Assembly: GCF_900114475.1 (NCBI RefSeq)
Contig: NZ_FOTE01000001.1
Span: 499,306-563,305, forward strand
DNA length: 64,000 nt
Reading direction: 5' to 3'
DNA from: Paenibacillus sp. 1_12
GTDB taxonomy: Bacteria > Bacillota > Bacilli > Paenibacillales > NBRC-103111
The notes under the pieces were generated by a model that worked only from the letters and a program-made list of their open reading frames with translations, ran no database searches and was not told the DNA's origin. This document shows, one piece after another, positions 8,611 through 18,422 of this stretch. The position numbers and the translations under genes were made by a program. Position 1 is the stretch's first letter. Every line of letters begins with the position of its first letter.

Positions 8611-10911
8611 TTAGCTTGTATACTTCCTCACTACCTCATCAAAAGCGTTAACTGAAATCGTCTGATTTACATTAGAGAAATTCCAAGCAATACCGTCATA
8701 TCTTGTATCGATTTCAATATTGAAAACAACATGCATAATGTCATGCTCAATATTGGGGTAATTTAGAGATTTTATTTTGTCAAAACTAGATATATGAGGT
8801 CCACTGTTTATTCTATATATTCCCAAAGCCTTCATATTCCATGACCCAATCAAAATTATCAGCTCCACACTAAAGAAGCCAGGATTAATCATTAACTCTC
8901 CATCTACAAGGTCCAAATCAGACACGAACTTACCTGTAGATTCAATCCAATCAAATACTTCTTGGTTTTTTACTAATGCCAAAATCATTTTAATATCTTC
9001 AACAGGTTTTTCTCTTTCTCCTGAAAATAAGCTTCTTTCTGGAACTTCCGCAAAAACGCTACCCTCTCTTTGTTCCTTGTGAGCAAAATAATTGTAGTAC
9101 GAAAACCGTTCCCTCATTGTGGAACGATTGCATAAGTGGTCAACCACATTGGTCAAAAACTCTGACAAACCACTAAGACCTGATGCTTCGCCTGTTTTGC
9201 CTGGAGAAATAGCAAATGCACCTACACCCGGTAAAATTTCATGATAACCCTGCCATGTTTTATCCTGTGTCCCTGGATATAGGACATAAGCACCCTCAGA
9301 GCGTTTTATTGCGTCCCTGTAAGAATGCATCTTAAGTAAGTCAGCTCGCTTATAGATACCTTCTCTTTGTCTTTCTTTTTCATCATCCAAATTCTCATCA
9401 TTTCTTCCAAAGAGCCCCTCGATACTATCCACTTTATACTTCGCATCAAAATGAATGTGTACCATTAGTTCTTGTTTTTCCGCATCAAGCAGCGAAAATT
9501 CCGCTGGCCAAAAACTCAAAGTATAATCTGGCCTCATTTGCTGGGTCCAAGAGCCTTGTTCACTTCTTTGCGAAGTCCATTTAAAGGTCTTGTTGTATGA
9601 GAATTGAACACGGAGTTTTCGACCTCTATTTTCCCATAGCCCGTCAATAACTAATTGTTTTCCTGACTTTAGTTTCATATATAAGCCGTCGGCCGAAACT
9701 TCAATCAATCTATTTACAGGTGGTTCACTTAATTTAAACTTTTTTGAAACTAAGCCTAGCAGTTGAAAAAATAACCAGTACTCATATAATAGTGGCAAAT
9801 CACGCTTTCCTGAATTAAAAACGTCTTCGCCACCCTCCCATATTAGTTTTGTTGCTAATTGGAACCTTAGCCATGCTTGCATTAACTCACGATATCCTGC
9901 TTTTCTCTGTAGAACAGTGCTACCATATGGAATGTATGTTGGCTCTTGTAGCCCCCTAAAAAAATCGGACGACAAAGTTTCATAAAGATACTCATTAAGA
10001 CTCTTCACTTCAGACAACAGCCTCTTATCAGCCATTCTCTTTTTTAAAGACAACACTTTTTCTATTTTACTTAAGAAATCGGAGTATACTTGGAGAGAGT
10101 ATTTAATAAACCGGTTTTCAGGAGTATCATTCACTTCTATTTTTTCGTTAACAGTCACAAAAGTAGGGATTGATGGAGTACTTACTCCCTTTGAAAATAG
10201 TACCCCGTGTAATCCATGAGATGCTGGGACTGGCATTCTTTTGGGATTCCGTGCGATTTGTTTAATGGTATCAGACGTATGCCTGACATTCTTCCTGATA
10301 TCTTGATTTACTCTTTCATCAGTCAAATTGGTATGTCCAGTTGAAATTATCCTACGGATTGCATCTTTAAACTCTCTGGACTCAATGATCGATTTTAAGA
10401 AAGCAAATCTTTGTTGTATCGTATCGGGATCTTTACTTGGGTCGGTAGTAAGTTTTAGTTGAGTAGGCGATTTAATATCAAGAAGTAAATCATTACATTT
10501 ATCACCAATGTACTGCAACATTGAACGGTAATCTTCTCTGTAGTTAATCTTTGTTGACTTTATTTCTACACTTGCCCGACCAACAACTTTCCCATGACCA
10601 TCTTCCAAAAAGAGGGGGAATAGCCCGTTATATGATCCCGTCTCAATACGCCCTTTTTGAATTGAACCAGTTATCTTGCTTGGAATAATTACAGAGTTTC
10701 CCCTAATACTAATTCCTGTACGCACGTCCGGAAGTTCATATTCATATACTCCGTTCTCAACTAATTGAACCCGTTCTTCGTTGTATAACCGTTCTTCTGC
10801 TTGGTTTAAAAGGAATAATGAATTTTTTCTCTCAGCGTAAATTACCATTCTTCCAGAAGTGTGTCTAGACTCGTCTTCAAATATTACCTCAGTTACCTCG
10901 ACTGTCTCCAT
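8611..10911 (-). CDS. DUF2357 nuclease, restriction subunit (LlaJI R2/McrC-like)
   Basis: The product has 766 residues. It begins with a beta-rich domain typical of DUF2357. Near residues 485-495 it has HFDAKYKV, the acidic and lysine residues of a PD-(D/E)xK nuclease core. Family knowledge: in LlaJI- and BsuMI-type systems this protein is the nuclease that pairs with a McrB-like GTPase, as McrC does with McrB. A GGAGG ribosome site precedes the ATG, three bases after the stop of the McrB-like gene. It is the last gene of the four-gene restriction-modification operon. Confidence 0.75.
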   Translation of the reverse strand: METVEVTEVIFEDESRHTSGRMVIYAERKNSLFLLNQAEERLYNEERVQLVENGVYEYELPDVRTGISIRGNSVIIPSKITGSIQKGRIETGSYNGLFPLFLEDGHGKVVGRASVEIKSTKINYREDYRSMLQYIGDKCNDLLLDIKSPTQLKLTTDPSKDPDTIQQRFAFLKSIIESREFKDAIRRIISTGHTNLTDERVNQDIRKNVRHTSDTIKQIARNPKRMPVPASHGLHGVLFSKGVSTPSIPTFVTVNEKIEVNDTPENRFIKYSLQVYSDFLSKIEKVLSLKKRMADKRLLSEVKSLNEYLYETLSSDFFRGLQEPTYIPYGSTVLQRKAGYRELMQAWLRFQLATKLIWEGGEDVFNSGKRDLPLLYEYWLFFQLLGLVSKKFKLSEPPVNRLIEVSADGLYMKLKSGKQLVIDGLWENRGRKLRVQFSYNKTFKWTSQRSEQGSWTQQMRPDYTLSFWPAEFSLLDAEKQELMVHIHFDAKYKVDSIEGLFGRNDENLDDEKERQREGIYKRADLLKMHSYRDAIKRSEGAYVLYPGTQDKTWQGYHEILPGVGAFAISPGKTGEASGLSGLSEFLTNVVDHLCNRSTMRERFSYYNYFAHKEQREGSVFAEVPERSLFSGEREKPVEDIKMILALVKNQEVFDWIESTGKFVSDLDLVDGELMINPGFFSVELIILIGSWNMKALGIYRINSGPHISSFDKIKSLNYPNIEHDIMHVVFNIEIDTRYDGIAWNFSNVNQTISVNAFDEVVRKYTS

Positions 10912-10914
10912 ATA

Positions 10915-12984
10915 CTAAGCCTCCGCAAAACTTGTGAAGCCATTTTGCTCTAATTGCTTTAGCATTCTTACAATCTTCCCGTAACTTAACTTTAAATATG
11001 CTTCCTCTGGATTTTTTATATATTTACCATGTTCATCGACTGCTAAAGGATGATCATCAAACGTATCCATATACGCTGCTTTGGTAGCCAACTCTTTAAG
11101 TGATTCCTCATTAATGAGAAACATTTCTTGATCGTTACCCATTTGCCAGAGATGCTCGTTGTAGCAGATAGCTGCCAAAGCACAAAGTAATGGCTCCAGT
11201 TTCTTCCTTGACCCATGTATTTTGGGTAAAATCTTCTGTAATACTTGTGCATCAACTGCTTCTTCAAATGAAAAAACAATTGGGGATATTAACCCATAAT
11301 AATAGAGGAACCGTGCCATTTCTTTAACAGTCCTAAAACCAAATTCAGCCCCATATTCATTTAAAATATCAAAAAACATTAGGACTTCTTTCTTTAACAT
11401 GCTGCGGGCCATTGCATCACTATCTGGATCTAACCTCGATGCCGCTACTAAGGCTGCCGCAAATCTTTTTCCTTTACCATTTAACGCTTCTATTTGTATC
11501 TGACTCGGTTTGTCCATATATGAACTAATATCTTCACGATTTACTCTAAACTCAATTGTATTTGCTCTGTCGAGAACCTTTGGTGAAAACATGTATGTGG
11601 TTTCATCGACATTCACTGTTCCTATAATAAATAAATTCCGGGGTAATCCATCAAGAGTTGGCGGTACGCTATCTCTCGCTGTTAAATCGCTATGGAGGAA
11701 TACTTGCTCATTAGACTCGATTGCAGAAAGAATATCTGCGAAATATCGTTCCACATGTGATAAATTCATTTCGTCGAGAAGTAAAAAATAAGGATTCATT
11801 GCATCATTAGTTGCGTTTAAGATAACATTTAATGCCTGAGTCCTGACATACTTATTTCCATCCAAAGCATCAGCATATCCAAGAATACTATCCCTACTGG
11901 TCCAATCAGCCCCTACAGAAACTAACTCAAAATTACTTGAAGTATCTGCTCGATTTGCTGATATCCACCTTGCAAATGCCTGAGATAACTTTGTTTTTCC
12001 CGAACCGGATAGTCCTGTGAAAATGACAAATGGTTTCGCTAAACAACTTGCAATAAATCTTGAAATAAATGCGACATTATAGTTGAGTCCTACGGCTGCA
12101 AGGTCTTGATGAAATGCGGACACAATCTCGGAAATTGAGTCGGTATCGTAATCATTGGTTATCGCGGCATCACCAATATAATAAGAAAACCAATCCTCTT
12201 CATTTTGCGCCTCAAAGTATCTCGGAGGGTTCTGTATTATTTCTTTTATTGAAGATATGGAAGTCGGAGTGAGATGACGAAAACCCTCGCTATCAGCATG
12301 TCGAGTGATAATCAGACCACCCCACCCAGCAAAAGAATACCAAGGCGCAATCCTAGCTGATTGTTGTTCCATGTGAACCGGCTCACCTAGTAGATTCTGT
12401 AGGATATCTTCACTAGTTGCTGAATAACTTGTAATTTGATCCCTAGCATGTTTTATCTTTTGAATAGCCTCATCTAAGTCCTCCATCCTTGTTACCCTCA
12501 GAATCACTCTATTCATTTCTTCGAAATGAAGTTTGTTTTCCAAATTAAACATAGCCTTCCAGATACAAATGCATGGAAGAACGTCACAACTTGCTGGCAA
12601 GCCATAGTTATCTGAAGGGTTACGTAGTTGATATCGTGATAAGATGCTAATCGCTGTTTTTGCTACCTGAGAAAATATTCTGTCCCGTTCCTCCACTAAG
12701 TTACTTTCCATTGATAGTATTCCCGTACCTAGCCGGGAAAGTCTCAATTTGTTATCATTATCTTTGAAAACCAACCCAAATTTTTCATACATCTTTCGAT
12801 ATGTTCTAATTCTTGAGTCTGCTACTCCCCAGTCTGTAGCCTCTGCTTGGCCTCTGTAGTCATTCCACTGATGACCGTCTAACTGAGTGAACTTTTGTAA
12901 GTGTTCGCGTAGATCTGCAGTTACCTGTATTTCAAGAGTAGGAAACTCTGTTGTATCCCTAGCGCCACTAGGCCAATGTTCCAT
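10915..12984 (-). CDS. McrB-like AAA+ GTPase, restriction motor subunit
   Basis: The product has 689 residues. An N-terminal region of about 300 residues probably recognises DNA. The AAA+ domain follows, with Walker A GLSGSGKTK near 321-330, Walker B FLLLDEMN near 395-402, and GTVNVDETTYMFSPKVLDR near 455-472, which corresponds to the McrB-type signature. Proteins of this class translocate DNA using GTP and drive a partner nuclease. It lies between the methyltransferase genes and the DUF2357 gene with gaps of two or three bases, so expression is coupled. The layout matches R1 of LlaJI or YdiS of the Bacillus BsuMI system. Confidence 0.8.
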   Translation of the reverse strand: MEHWPSGARDTTEFPTLEIQVTADLREHLQKFTQLDGHQWNDYRGQAEATDWGVADSRIRTYRKMYEKFGLVFKDNDNKLRLSRLGTGILSMESNLVEERDRIFSQVAKTAISILSRYQLRNPSDNYGLPASCDVLPCICIWKAMFNLENKLHFEEMNRVILRVTRMEDLDEAIQKIKHARDQITSYSATSEDILQNLLGEPVHMEQQSARIAPWYSFAGWGGLIITRHADSEGFRHLTPTSISSIKEIIQNPPRYFEAQNEEDWFSYYIGDAAITNDYDTDSISEIVSAFHQDLAAVGLNYNVAFISRFIASCLAKPFVIFTGLSGSGKTKLSQAFARWISANRADTSSNFELVSVGADWTSRDSILGYADALDGNKYVRTQALNVILNATNDAMNPYFLLLDEMNLSHVERYFADILSAIESNEQVFLHSDLTARDSVPPTLDGLPRNLFIIGTVNVDETTYMFSPKVLDRANTIEFRVNREDISSYMDKPSQIQIEALNGKGKRFAAALVAASRLDPDSDAMARSMLKKEVLMFFDILNEYGAEFGFRTVKEMARFLYYYGLISPIVFSFEEAVDAQVLQKILPKIHGSRKKLEPLLCALAAICYNEHLWQMGNDQEMFLINEESLKELATKAAYMDTFDDHPLAVDEHGKYIKNPEEAYLKLSYGKIVRMLKQLEQNGFTSFAEA

Positions 12985-12986
12985 AT

Positions 12987-14039
12987 CTATCCGTCACCTT
13001 CCGCTAACAATATCTCTTTTATTTTTGTGGCAATTGCATTAGCAAGCAGGGGAGGTACAGCATTCCCAATTTGCTTTGCTACTTGAACCTTAGTACCATA
13101 AAAAATATAGCCATCAGGGAAAGTCTGTAAGCGTGCACCTTCTCTGAGTGTAATCGTTCTGTCTAACTCCGGATGACCAAACCTGCCCCTGGAAAAACTA
13201 TCAAATCGTGCTGTTATTGTTGAACTTGGCTTGTCCCATGCCATTCTACCATAAACATCCAAATGCCTGTGTGTACTATTGTTCTTGTGGCAATCTAACT
13301 GTAGATGTTCAGGGAGAGAATCTCTACCCTGTCCTTCGGTAATCGATCTGATTCGTTCAAGATTTATTGGTGAAAGTTTGTCTGCTCTATGATTATGGAT
13401 TAATTCATCGTCAGTTATCATTAAATCTGAGATCGCTTCTCTTACAGTTGACGGAGTATTAAGAGACGGCCTAGTGGGCTCTGGAAATGTAAATTTAGTA
13501 AAAGGACTCTCCGTTTTTTCTCCAACAATAAAAACACGCTTTCTAACTTGAGGTACCCCAAAATCAAATGCGTTTAATTTCTGTATGTGAATTAAATAAC
13601 CAGCCTTCTCACATTGCTGTTCCAATTCTTTTAGAACCGGCTTACCTCTTGTTGATAACAAACCTGCGACATTTTCCATAACAAAAAATTTTGGCTGTAC
13701 CTCTAAGACGAGACGGATATACTCCATAACTAATTGATTACGAGGGTCATTATTTTCGCCTCTTCTTTGAACGCTGAACCCTTGACATGGGGGTCCTCCA
13801 AAAATAACATCAAGTCCTTCTATTTTTTGCTTTGCCAATGCTTCAATTACATTTTTATTAATTTCATAAATGTCGCCAACATGACCATGACTACCAAGGT
13901 TCTTGTTATATGTCTCTATACAGGCTGGATCGTTATCAAGTGCATAAAGTATTTTAAACCCTGCCATCGAGAACCCTAGAGACATCCCACCAGCACCGGA
14001 GAATAGGTCAATGGCAGAAAGTTTTTTATCTTTGCTCAT
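12987..14039 (-). CDS. DNA (cytosine-5) methyltransferase 2 of the R-M operon
   Basis: A 350-residue C5 cytosine methyltransferase with the full motif set: motif I DLFSGAGGMSLGF near residue 10, catalytic PPCQGFS near 79-85, MENV near 121, QVRKR (motif VIII), and motifs IX/X at the end (REGARLQTFP, QIGNAVPP). It methylates cytosine in a specific sequence to protect host DNA. I chose the ATG at 14039 because GGAGG lies just before it. An in-frame TTG at 14060 would add seven residues and overlap the upstream stop. A second C5 enzyme is directly upstream, as expected for an asymmetric target or two-strand modification. Confidence 0.9.
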   Translation of the reverse strand: MSKDKKLSAIDLFSGAGGMSLGFSMAGFKILYALDNDPACIETYNKNLGSHGHVGDIYEINKNVIEALAKQKIEGLDVIFGGPPCQGFSVQRRGENNDPRNQLVMEYIRLVLEVQPKFFVMENVAGLLSTRGKPVLKELEQQCEKAGYLIHIQKLNAFDFGVPQVRKRVFIVGEKTESPFTKFTFPEPTRPSLNTPSTVREAISDLMITDDELIHNHRADKLSPINLERIRSITEGQGRDSLPEHLQLDCHKNNSTHRHLDVYGRMAWDKPSSTITARFDSFSRGRFGHPELDRTITLREGARLQTFPDGYIFYGTKVQVAKQIGNAVPPLLANAIATKIKEILLAEGDG

Positions 14040-14056
14040 TTTGTCCTCCAAAATGT

Positions 14057-15250
14057 TCAATTTCTTTGCTGCTTCAAATGAGCAATAACACTGCTATATG
14101 ATTGGAAGAATGGTTGCTCGATGTTCTCTTCCTCTTCACTACGATTTTGGCCTGCCATCAAGGTAAGTACATGTGCAGCCAAATGTGTTGAAAAGATTGG
14201 TGGCACGGCATTTCCTACTTGCTTATATTTATCGTCAAACGGACCCTCGAATATGAAATCCGATGGAAAACCTTGTAATAGCGCTGCTTCCCTAATGGAC
14301 AGTCCCCTATCTTGCTCAGGGTGTGTGAATCTGCCACAAGATGGTGTCCTACATCTTGCGGTCATTGTTATGGAAGGTTTGCTCCAAGCAAGCCTACCAT
14401 AAACATCATAAAAGCCTTTTACTTTATCCAAGCAGGCAGGCCCTACTCCAGGGGGACGAGACCCTCCATCCTTTGGAACTTGTTTTAAAATTTCAACTGT
14501 TTCTTTTCTATGATTGGAGGTTTTATGCATTGAGTCATCTTTGCTTGTTTCTCCTGCTTTTAGAGGAGGGAGATTTCCAATCGCATCTTTAACAGTTCTA
14601 AATGATCCCCGAGTAAGTACAGGTGCTGGTACTGTTGGACTAAAGTGCTTGGATGCCAATACAACTGCTCGATGCCTCTCTTGAGGAACACCATATTCGG
14701 CCATATTAACAATACTCGATGTAACATTGTATCCTTCTGCTTCTAAAATATTCTTAAACGCATTGAAATGATGCCAATGTTTCTTGGCCAATAAATCTGG
14801 TACGTTTTCCATGATAATAAAATCTGCCTTCAACCCCACAGCAATTTCTGCAAATCTCCCTACCAGGGAATTTCTTGAATCTTTTCTAGGATCTTTTTTT
14901 CTATGGGATGAGAAGCCTTGGCAAGGTGCGCATCCAATTACAATGAGTGGATTGTTTTTGTCTCTTTTAGACGCTAAAATATCTTCTATATCTGATACTT
15001 CTACGTTACCTAGATCTAATTGGTGTGACCTAACACCGTAATTTGTCTCATAAGTCTTATTTGCATGTTTATCAAAATCAAATGCACCTATATTACGGAA
15101 ATATCCTGTCTCTTCTCCAACCTTATGGAACCCATAAGACATCCCACCAGCACCCGCGAAAAAATCTACAAAGTCAAAGGTTTGTTGTTTAAGAACCTTG
15201 CGAATCCCGAGCCAATCTATATAATTTAAATGATCTTTTAGTACACTCAT
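14057..15250 (-). CDS. DNA (cytosine-5) methyltransferase 1 of the R-M operon
   Basis: A 397-residue C5 cytosine methyltransferase and the first gene of the leftward operon. Visible motifs are FFAGAGGMSYGF near residue 30, catalytic APCQGFS near 105, MENV near 147, VPQERHR (motif VIII), and REAALLQGFP with QVGNAVPP near the end. It differs clearly from its neighbour, so the pair is not a recent duplication. Family knowledge: LlaJI and BsuMI systems carry two such enzymes. Expression of both methyltransferases before the restriction subunits fits the need to protect DNA first. Confidence 0.9.
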   Translation of the reverse strand: MSVLKDHLNYIDWLGIRKVLKQQTFDFVDFFAGAGGMSYGFHKVGEETGYFRNIGAFDFDKHANKTYETNYGVRSHQLDLGNVEVSDIEDILASKRDKNNPLIVIGCAPCQGFSSHRKKDPRKDSRNSLVGRFAEIAVGLKADFIIMENVPDLLAKKHWHHFNAFKNILEAEGYNVTSSIVNMAEYGVPQERHRAVVLASKHFSPTVPAPVLTRGSFRTVKDAIGNLPPLKAGETSKDDSMHKTSNHRKETVEILKQVPKDGGSRPPGVGPACLDKVKGFYDVYGRLAWSKPSITMTARCRTPSCGRFTHPEQDRGLSIREAALLQGFPSDFIFEGPFDDKYKQVGNAVPPIFSTHLAAHVLTLMAGQNRSEEEENIEQPFFQSYSSVIAHLKQQRN

Positions 15251-15489
15251 GTCATTTCACTTCTTCCATTTGTAGAAATATCGTATTTAGACTCGAATAA
15301 TAGGTATAATATAAAATTCTATATTTCTCATAAAGAATCCTTCTTGTCAACTAATAACCCCATTATAGCAAATACACGTTCGTATACAAGGGGAACAATA
15401 TGGAGAGGGCAACAACGACCACTCATAATACTTCACATTCAATGCAATAACTTTAAAAATAAACATAAATTAAACTGGAACCATTATTT

Positions 15490-16416
15490 CTATTCAGCCC
15501 ACGCAGGCACTTCAACACCAAAATTTCTGCACGATCGTTTAGCTTTCCTTTTAAAAGGAACGCACCAGTCCCTACGCTCGTAGATCACCACTTGTCGTTC
15601 CTCTTCGTGCTCTTCGTAATACCGAAACTCTACCTCCAACTCTTGCAATCTAAAGATTCCATGATCCCCAGATTCCTTACAAGAATAACAATAGAACCAG
15701 CCGTTAATATACGTATCTGCATCAGCCTCTAATATATCCCCACAATGTGCCTCACATTTATGAGATTCCAAGATCGATATATCGACTCCGTAATTTCCAC
15801 AAACCTGCTTTAAAGTTTCGTACGCCTCTTTGGCCATCTCCATATTATCAAACACATAATTCAATCCCCAATGACAGGGATGCTGATGATGCTTGATCAC
15901 ATAGAGAATAAAATCTTCATAACCGGTCAAGTACAAGGCAGTGCAGACTTTATCGTAAATTTCTTCTTCATTCTTATCCAAACTTCCATAATTAGCATCA
16001 CTTCCAGTAACCCAATACAGCATTTTTCTATTTGGCCTCCATGCAAAAACACGCTTCTGGAGCTCTCTCAGCTTCAAAGTATACTGATAGATTTCCCAAG
16101 CGTAAGAACCATCGTCACCTTCCGCACGAATAAAGCCAGCATGGTCATCGATCAACTCATCCATTTCTTCAAAAAGCTCGTCAACAGCATTTTCCAATCT
16201 TCTAACCGTTTTACTAAACATAGGTTCCCAACTCTCTAGGAGTTCGATATACGAATTTCGTAGCATCAAGTAAGTGTCTTCATAAGGATGAGGGTCGAAT
16301 GAAATGTCATGCTTGTCCATATACTCCTCCAAACATTCTTCTGAACAATATCGGTCACCACTAGGGTCGATCACATATTTCTCATCCGTTTCTTTTTCGC
16401 AATGAATACAACTCAT
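15490..16416 (-). CDS. Hypothetical protein with an N-terminal zinc-binding motif
   Basis: The product has 308 residues if the start is at 16416, which has GGGGAGG correctly spaced. The N-terminus MSCIHCEKETD with a later CSEEC gives a CxxC...CxxxC set like a small zinc ribbon or treble clef. A second cysteine/histidine cluster (CEAHCGD, then CYSC) lies near residues 210-250. The body is acidic and aromatic-rich. It lies one base after the stop of the 217-residue gene, so the two form an operon. I do not recognise the family. Confidence 0.6.
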   Translation of the reverse strand: MSCIHCEKETDEKYVIDPSGDRYCSEECLEEYMDKHDISFDPHPYEDTYLMLRNSYIELLESWEPMFSKTVRRLENAVDELFEEMDELIDDHAGFIRAEGDDGSYAWEIYQYTLKLRELQKRVFAWRPNRKMLYWVTGSDANYGSLDKNEEEIYDKVCTALYLTGYEDFILYVIKHHQHPCHWGLNYVFDNMEMAKEAYETLKQVCGNYGVDISILESHKCEAHCGDILEADADTYINGWFYCYSCKESGDHGIFRLQELEVEFRYYEEHEEERQVVIYERRDWCVPFKRKAKRSCRNFGVEVPAWAE

Positions 16417-16417
16417 C

Positions 16418-17071
16418 TTACATCCTCCCCTTCTTCTCATCGCCTTTTATCATCGGTGAACGACCAAGCAATGTCAGTCGCCATTCTAAGAAATTTTCAT
16501 CATCGATCTCTAATCCATACTTCTCTTCAATAGCTTTCATCGCTTTGACATAAGCGTCGCGTGAAACCCATAAGTCAGATGGCTGCCGTGGCACAGAGCC
16601 GAACAGCAATACCAAGAACTCTCTATATGCCAGACTAATCCGATCCGCCGCGGAGTCGCCCAAAATGATTTGAACGATTTCTTTTATGGCTGATTTTGCA
16701 TTTTTACGCTGTCCGATAGTCGAATACGATCCTTCGTAAATATCTGCATGCACAGGTATAAATGTCATCATCTTTTGATGAAACTGTCCGATTACCGTGC
16801 CACGATATCGGAACGTAATGATCCTTGCTTGATGATCCACGGTAATCTCAATATTCCCCTTGCAGTATAGATCGTCCATAATTGCAATCAACACCTGTTT
16901 AGACCGTTGCTTCCGAAGGCGATTCATTGGTAGCCGATTTATATCGAACAAAGGAGAATTCCAAAATTGTATAACCTTGCCCCAGCGTGAATCATTGACA
17001 GGAATAGATAGCAAATAAGTATAAGGATTTGCTACCTCTTCATTTGATGATCCTATTAGTCGTACATCCAT
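16418..17071 (-). CDS. Hypothetical protein (217 aa)
   Basis: A soluble protein of 217 residues without signal peptide or membrane segment. I prefer the ATG at 17071 because GAGGGGAGAA lies about eight bases before it. The ATG at 17077 sits almost on top of that site. The sequence has no motif I can name. It is co-transcribed with the zinc-motif protein and is divergent from the DUF932 gene, so it probably belongs to the same mobile-element module. Confidence 0.55.
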   Translation of the reverse strand: MDVRLIGSSNEEVANPYTYLLSIPVNDSRWGKVIQFWNSPLFDINRLPMNRLRKQRSKQVLIAIMDDLYCKGNIEITVDHQARIITFRYRGTVIGQFHQKMMTFIPVHADIYEGSYSTIGQRKNAKSAIKEIVQIILGDSAADRISLAYREFLVLLFGSVPRQPSDLWVSRDAYVKAMKAIEEKYGLEIDDENFLEWRLTLLGRSPMIKGDEKKGRM

Positions 17072-17252
17072 ATCCATTTCTCCCCTCTATTTTCCAAGTC
17101 AATCATTTTGTAAAACGGATGGCTGTTGCTTCTTTCCTAATATACACAGGCATCTTGTAGAATTCTAAATCACCTAAGAAATCCTTTCAGTTCGCATATC
17201 GCTACAAAATAAATCTATATTATTACCTTGATACAGAACTATAAATATATAC

Positions 17253-17280
17253 AGCGGAACAGTTGAACAACTGTTCTGCT
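17253..17280. repeat. Inverted repeat in the divergent intergenic region
   Basis: Arms 17253-17265 and 17268-17280 pair over 13 bases (one G-T pair) around AA, with core GAACAGTTG/CAACTGTTC. It lies 72 bases upstream of the DUF932 start, between divergent genes. It may be an operator for an XRE-type repressor or a leader terminator. A T-rich stretch follows on the plus strand. Confidence 0.5.
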
Positions 17281-17351
17281 TATCTGTATTTCTTTTTAAA
17301 AACACGCCAACATGGCTGTTTTATAAATTCATTTAATGGGAGATGTTGTAC

Positions 17352-18287
17352 ATGGCAGCAAACGTCGAAAGTATGTTTTATGTAAGGGAAGCACCTTGGC
17401 ACGGTCTTGGTAAAAGAGTTGAACAAGCACTCAATTCGGAGGAAGCCTTACAGGAGGCAGGTTTAGATTGGACTGTACTTCAAAAGTCCATCCAAACCGA
17501 AGACCAAATGGAGATCACAGGTTACAAAGCAAACATCAGGGAAACCGATCAACGCGTTCTCGGAGTAGTCACAGACCGCTATAAAATCGTTCAGAATCAC
17601 GAAGCCTTTGCTTTTACTGATGAGCTACTTGGCGAAGGTGTGAAGTACGAAACTGCAGGAAGCTTACAGAATGGAAAGAAAGTGTGGCTGCTTGCAAAGC
17701 TACCGGATAATTATATTATTTCGGGCGACCGTATCAGTCCGTATATGGTGTTTTCGAACAGCCATGACGGTAGCGGAAGTATCAAAGTTGCTATGACCCC
17801 CATTCGAGTCGTTTGCCAAAACACCTTAAACCTGGCTTTAAGCAATGCCAAAAGAATCTGGACAACTATTCATACCGGAAATATGAAGTCCAAACTGGAT
17901 GAAGCAAGAAAGACAATCCTCTTAGCGGAAAGTTATATGGATAACCTTGGAGCAGAAGTAGACCGATTAAACAAAATCAAGGTATCCGATCAAAAGGTGA
18001 TGGAGTATATCAACCTTCTCATTCCCTTACAGGACAATGCAACCAAGCAACAGGAAAAGAATGTGCAGCAGTTAAGGTCAGATATGCAATTGAGATACTT
18101 TGATGCCCCTGACCTTGCTTTTGTAGGTAAAAACGGATATCGCTTTATTAATGCTGTATCGGACTTTGCAACCCACGCTAAACCTCTTAGGTAAACGGCT
18201 ACATTTAGAGAAAATATGTTTTTAAAGACTGTGGAAGGGAATCCATTAATTGATAAAGCGTATGAACTTATCCTAGCGTCGGCGTAA
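17352..18287 (+). pseudogene. DUF932 protein gene with premature stop
   Basis: The first 280 codons encode a DUF932-family protein (MAANVESMFYVREAPWHGLG at the start, VTDRYKIVQNHEAF in the middle). The frame stops at TAA 18192-18194. The same frame then continues for 30 more sense codons (MFLKTVEGNPLIDKAYELIL) to a second TAA at 18285-18287. The expected residue at the stop is probably glutamate, so a single GAA to TAA change explains the break. DUF932 proteins are common on plasmids, phages and integrative elements; their function is unknown. The start is at 17352, because GGGAG lies nine bases before it. Confidence 0.8.
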
Positions 18288-18343
18288 TCATTTTGGATTG
18301 TCGATGCATATTCTATGTTCCTGAAAGGATTCCATTACCCAAG

Positions 18344-18378
18344 AGAGCTGAACACTAGTTATGTGTTTGGCTCTTTTT
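18344..18378 (+). terminator. Terminator after the DUF932 gene
   Basis: A 12-bp stem with two G-T pairs (18344-18355 and 18363-18374) is followed by TTTTAT. It separates the DUF932 gene from radC. Confidence 0.65.
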
Positions 18379-18422
18379 ATTTTGCATGAATTATATAAAT
18401 CAAATTTGTAGGAGGTAGTACG

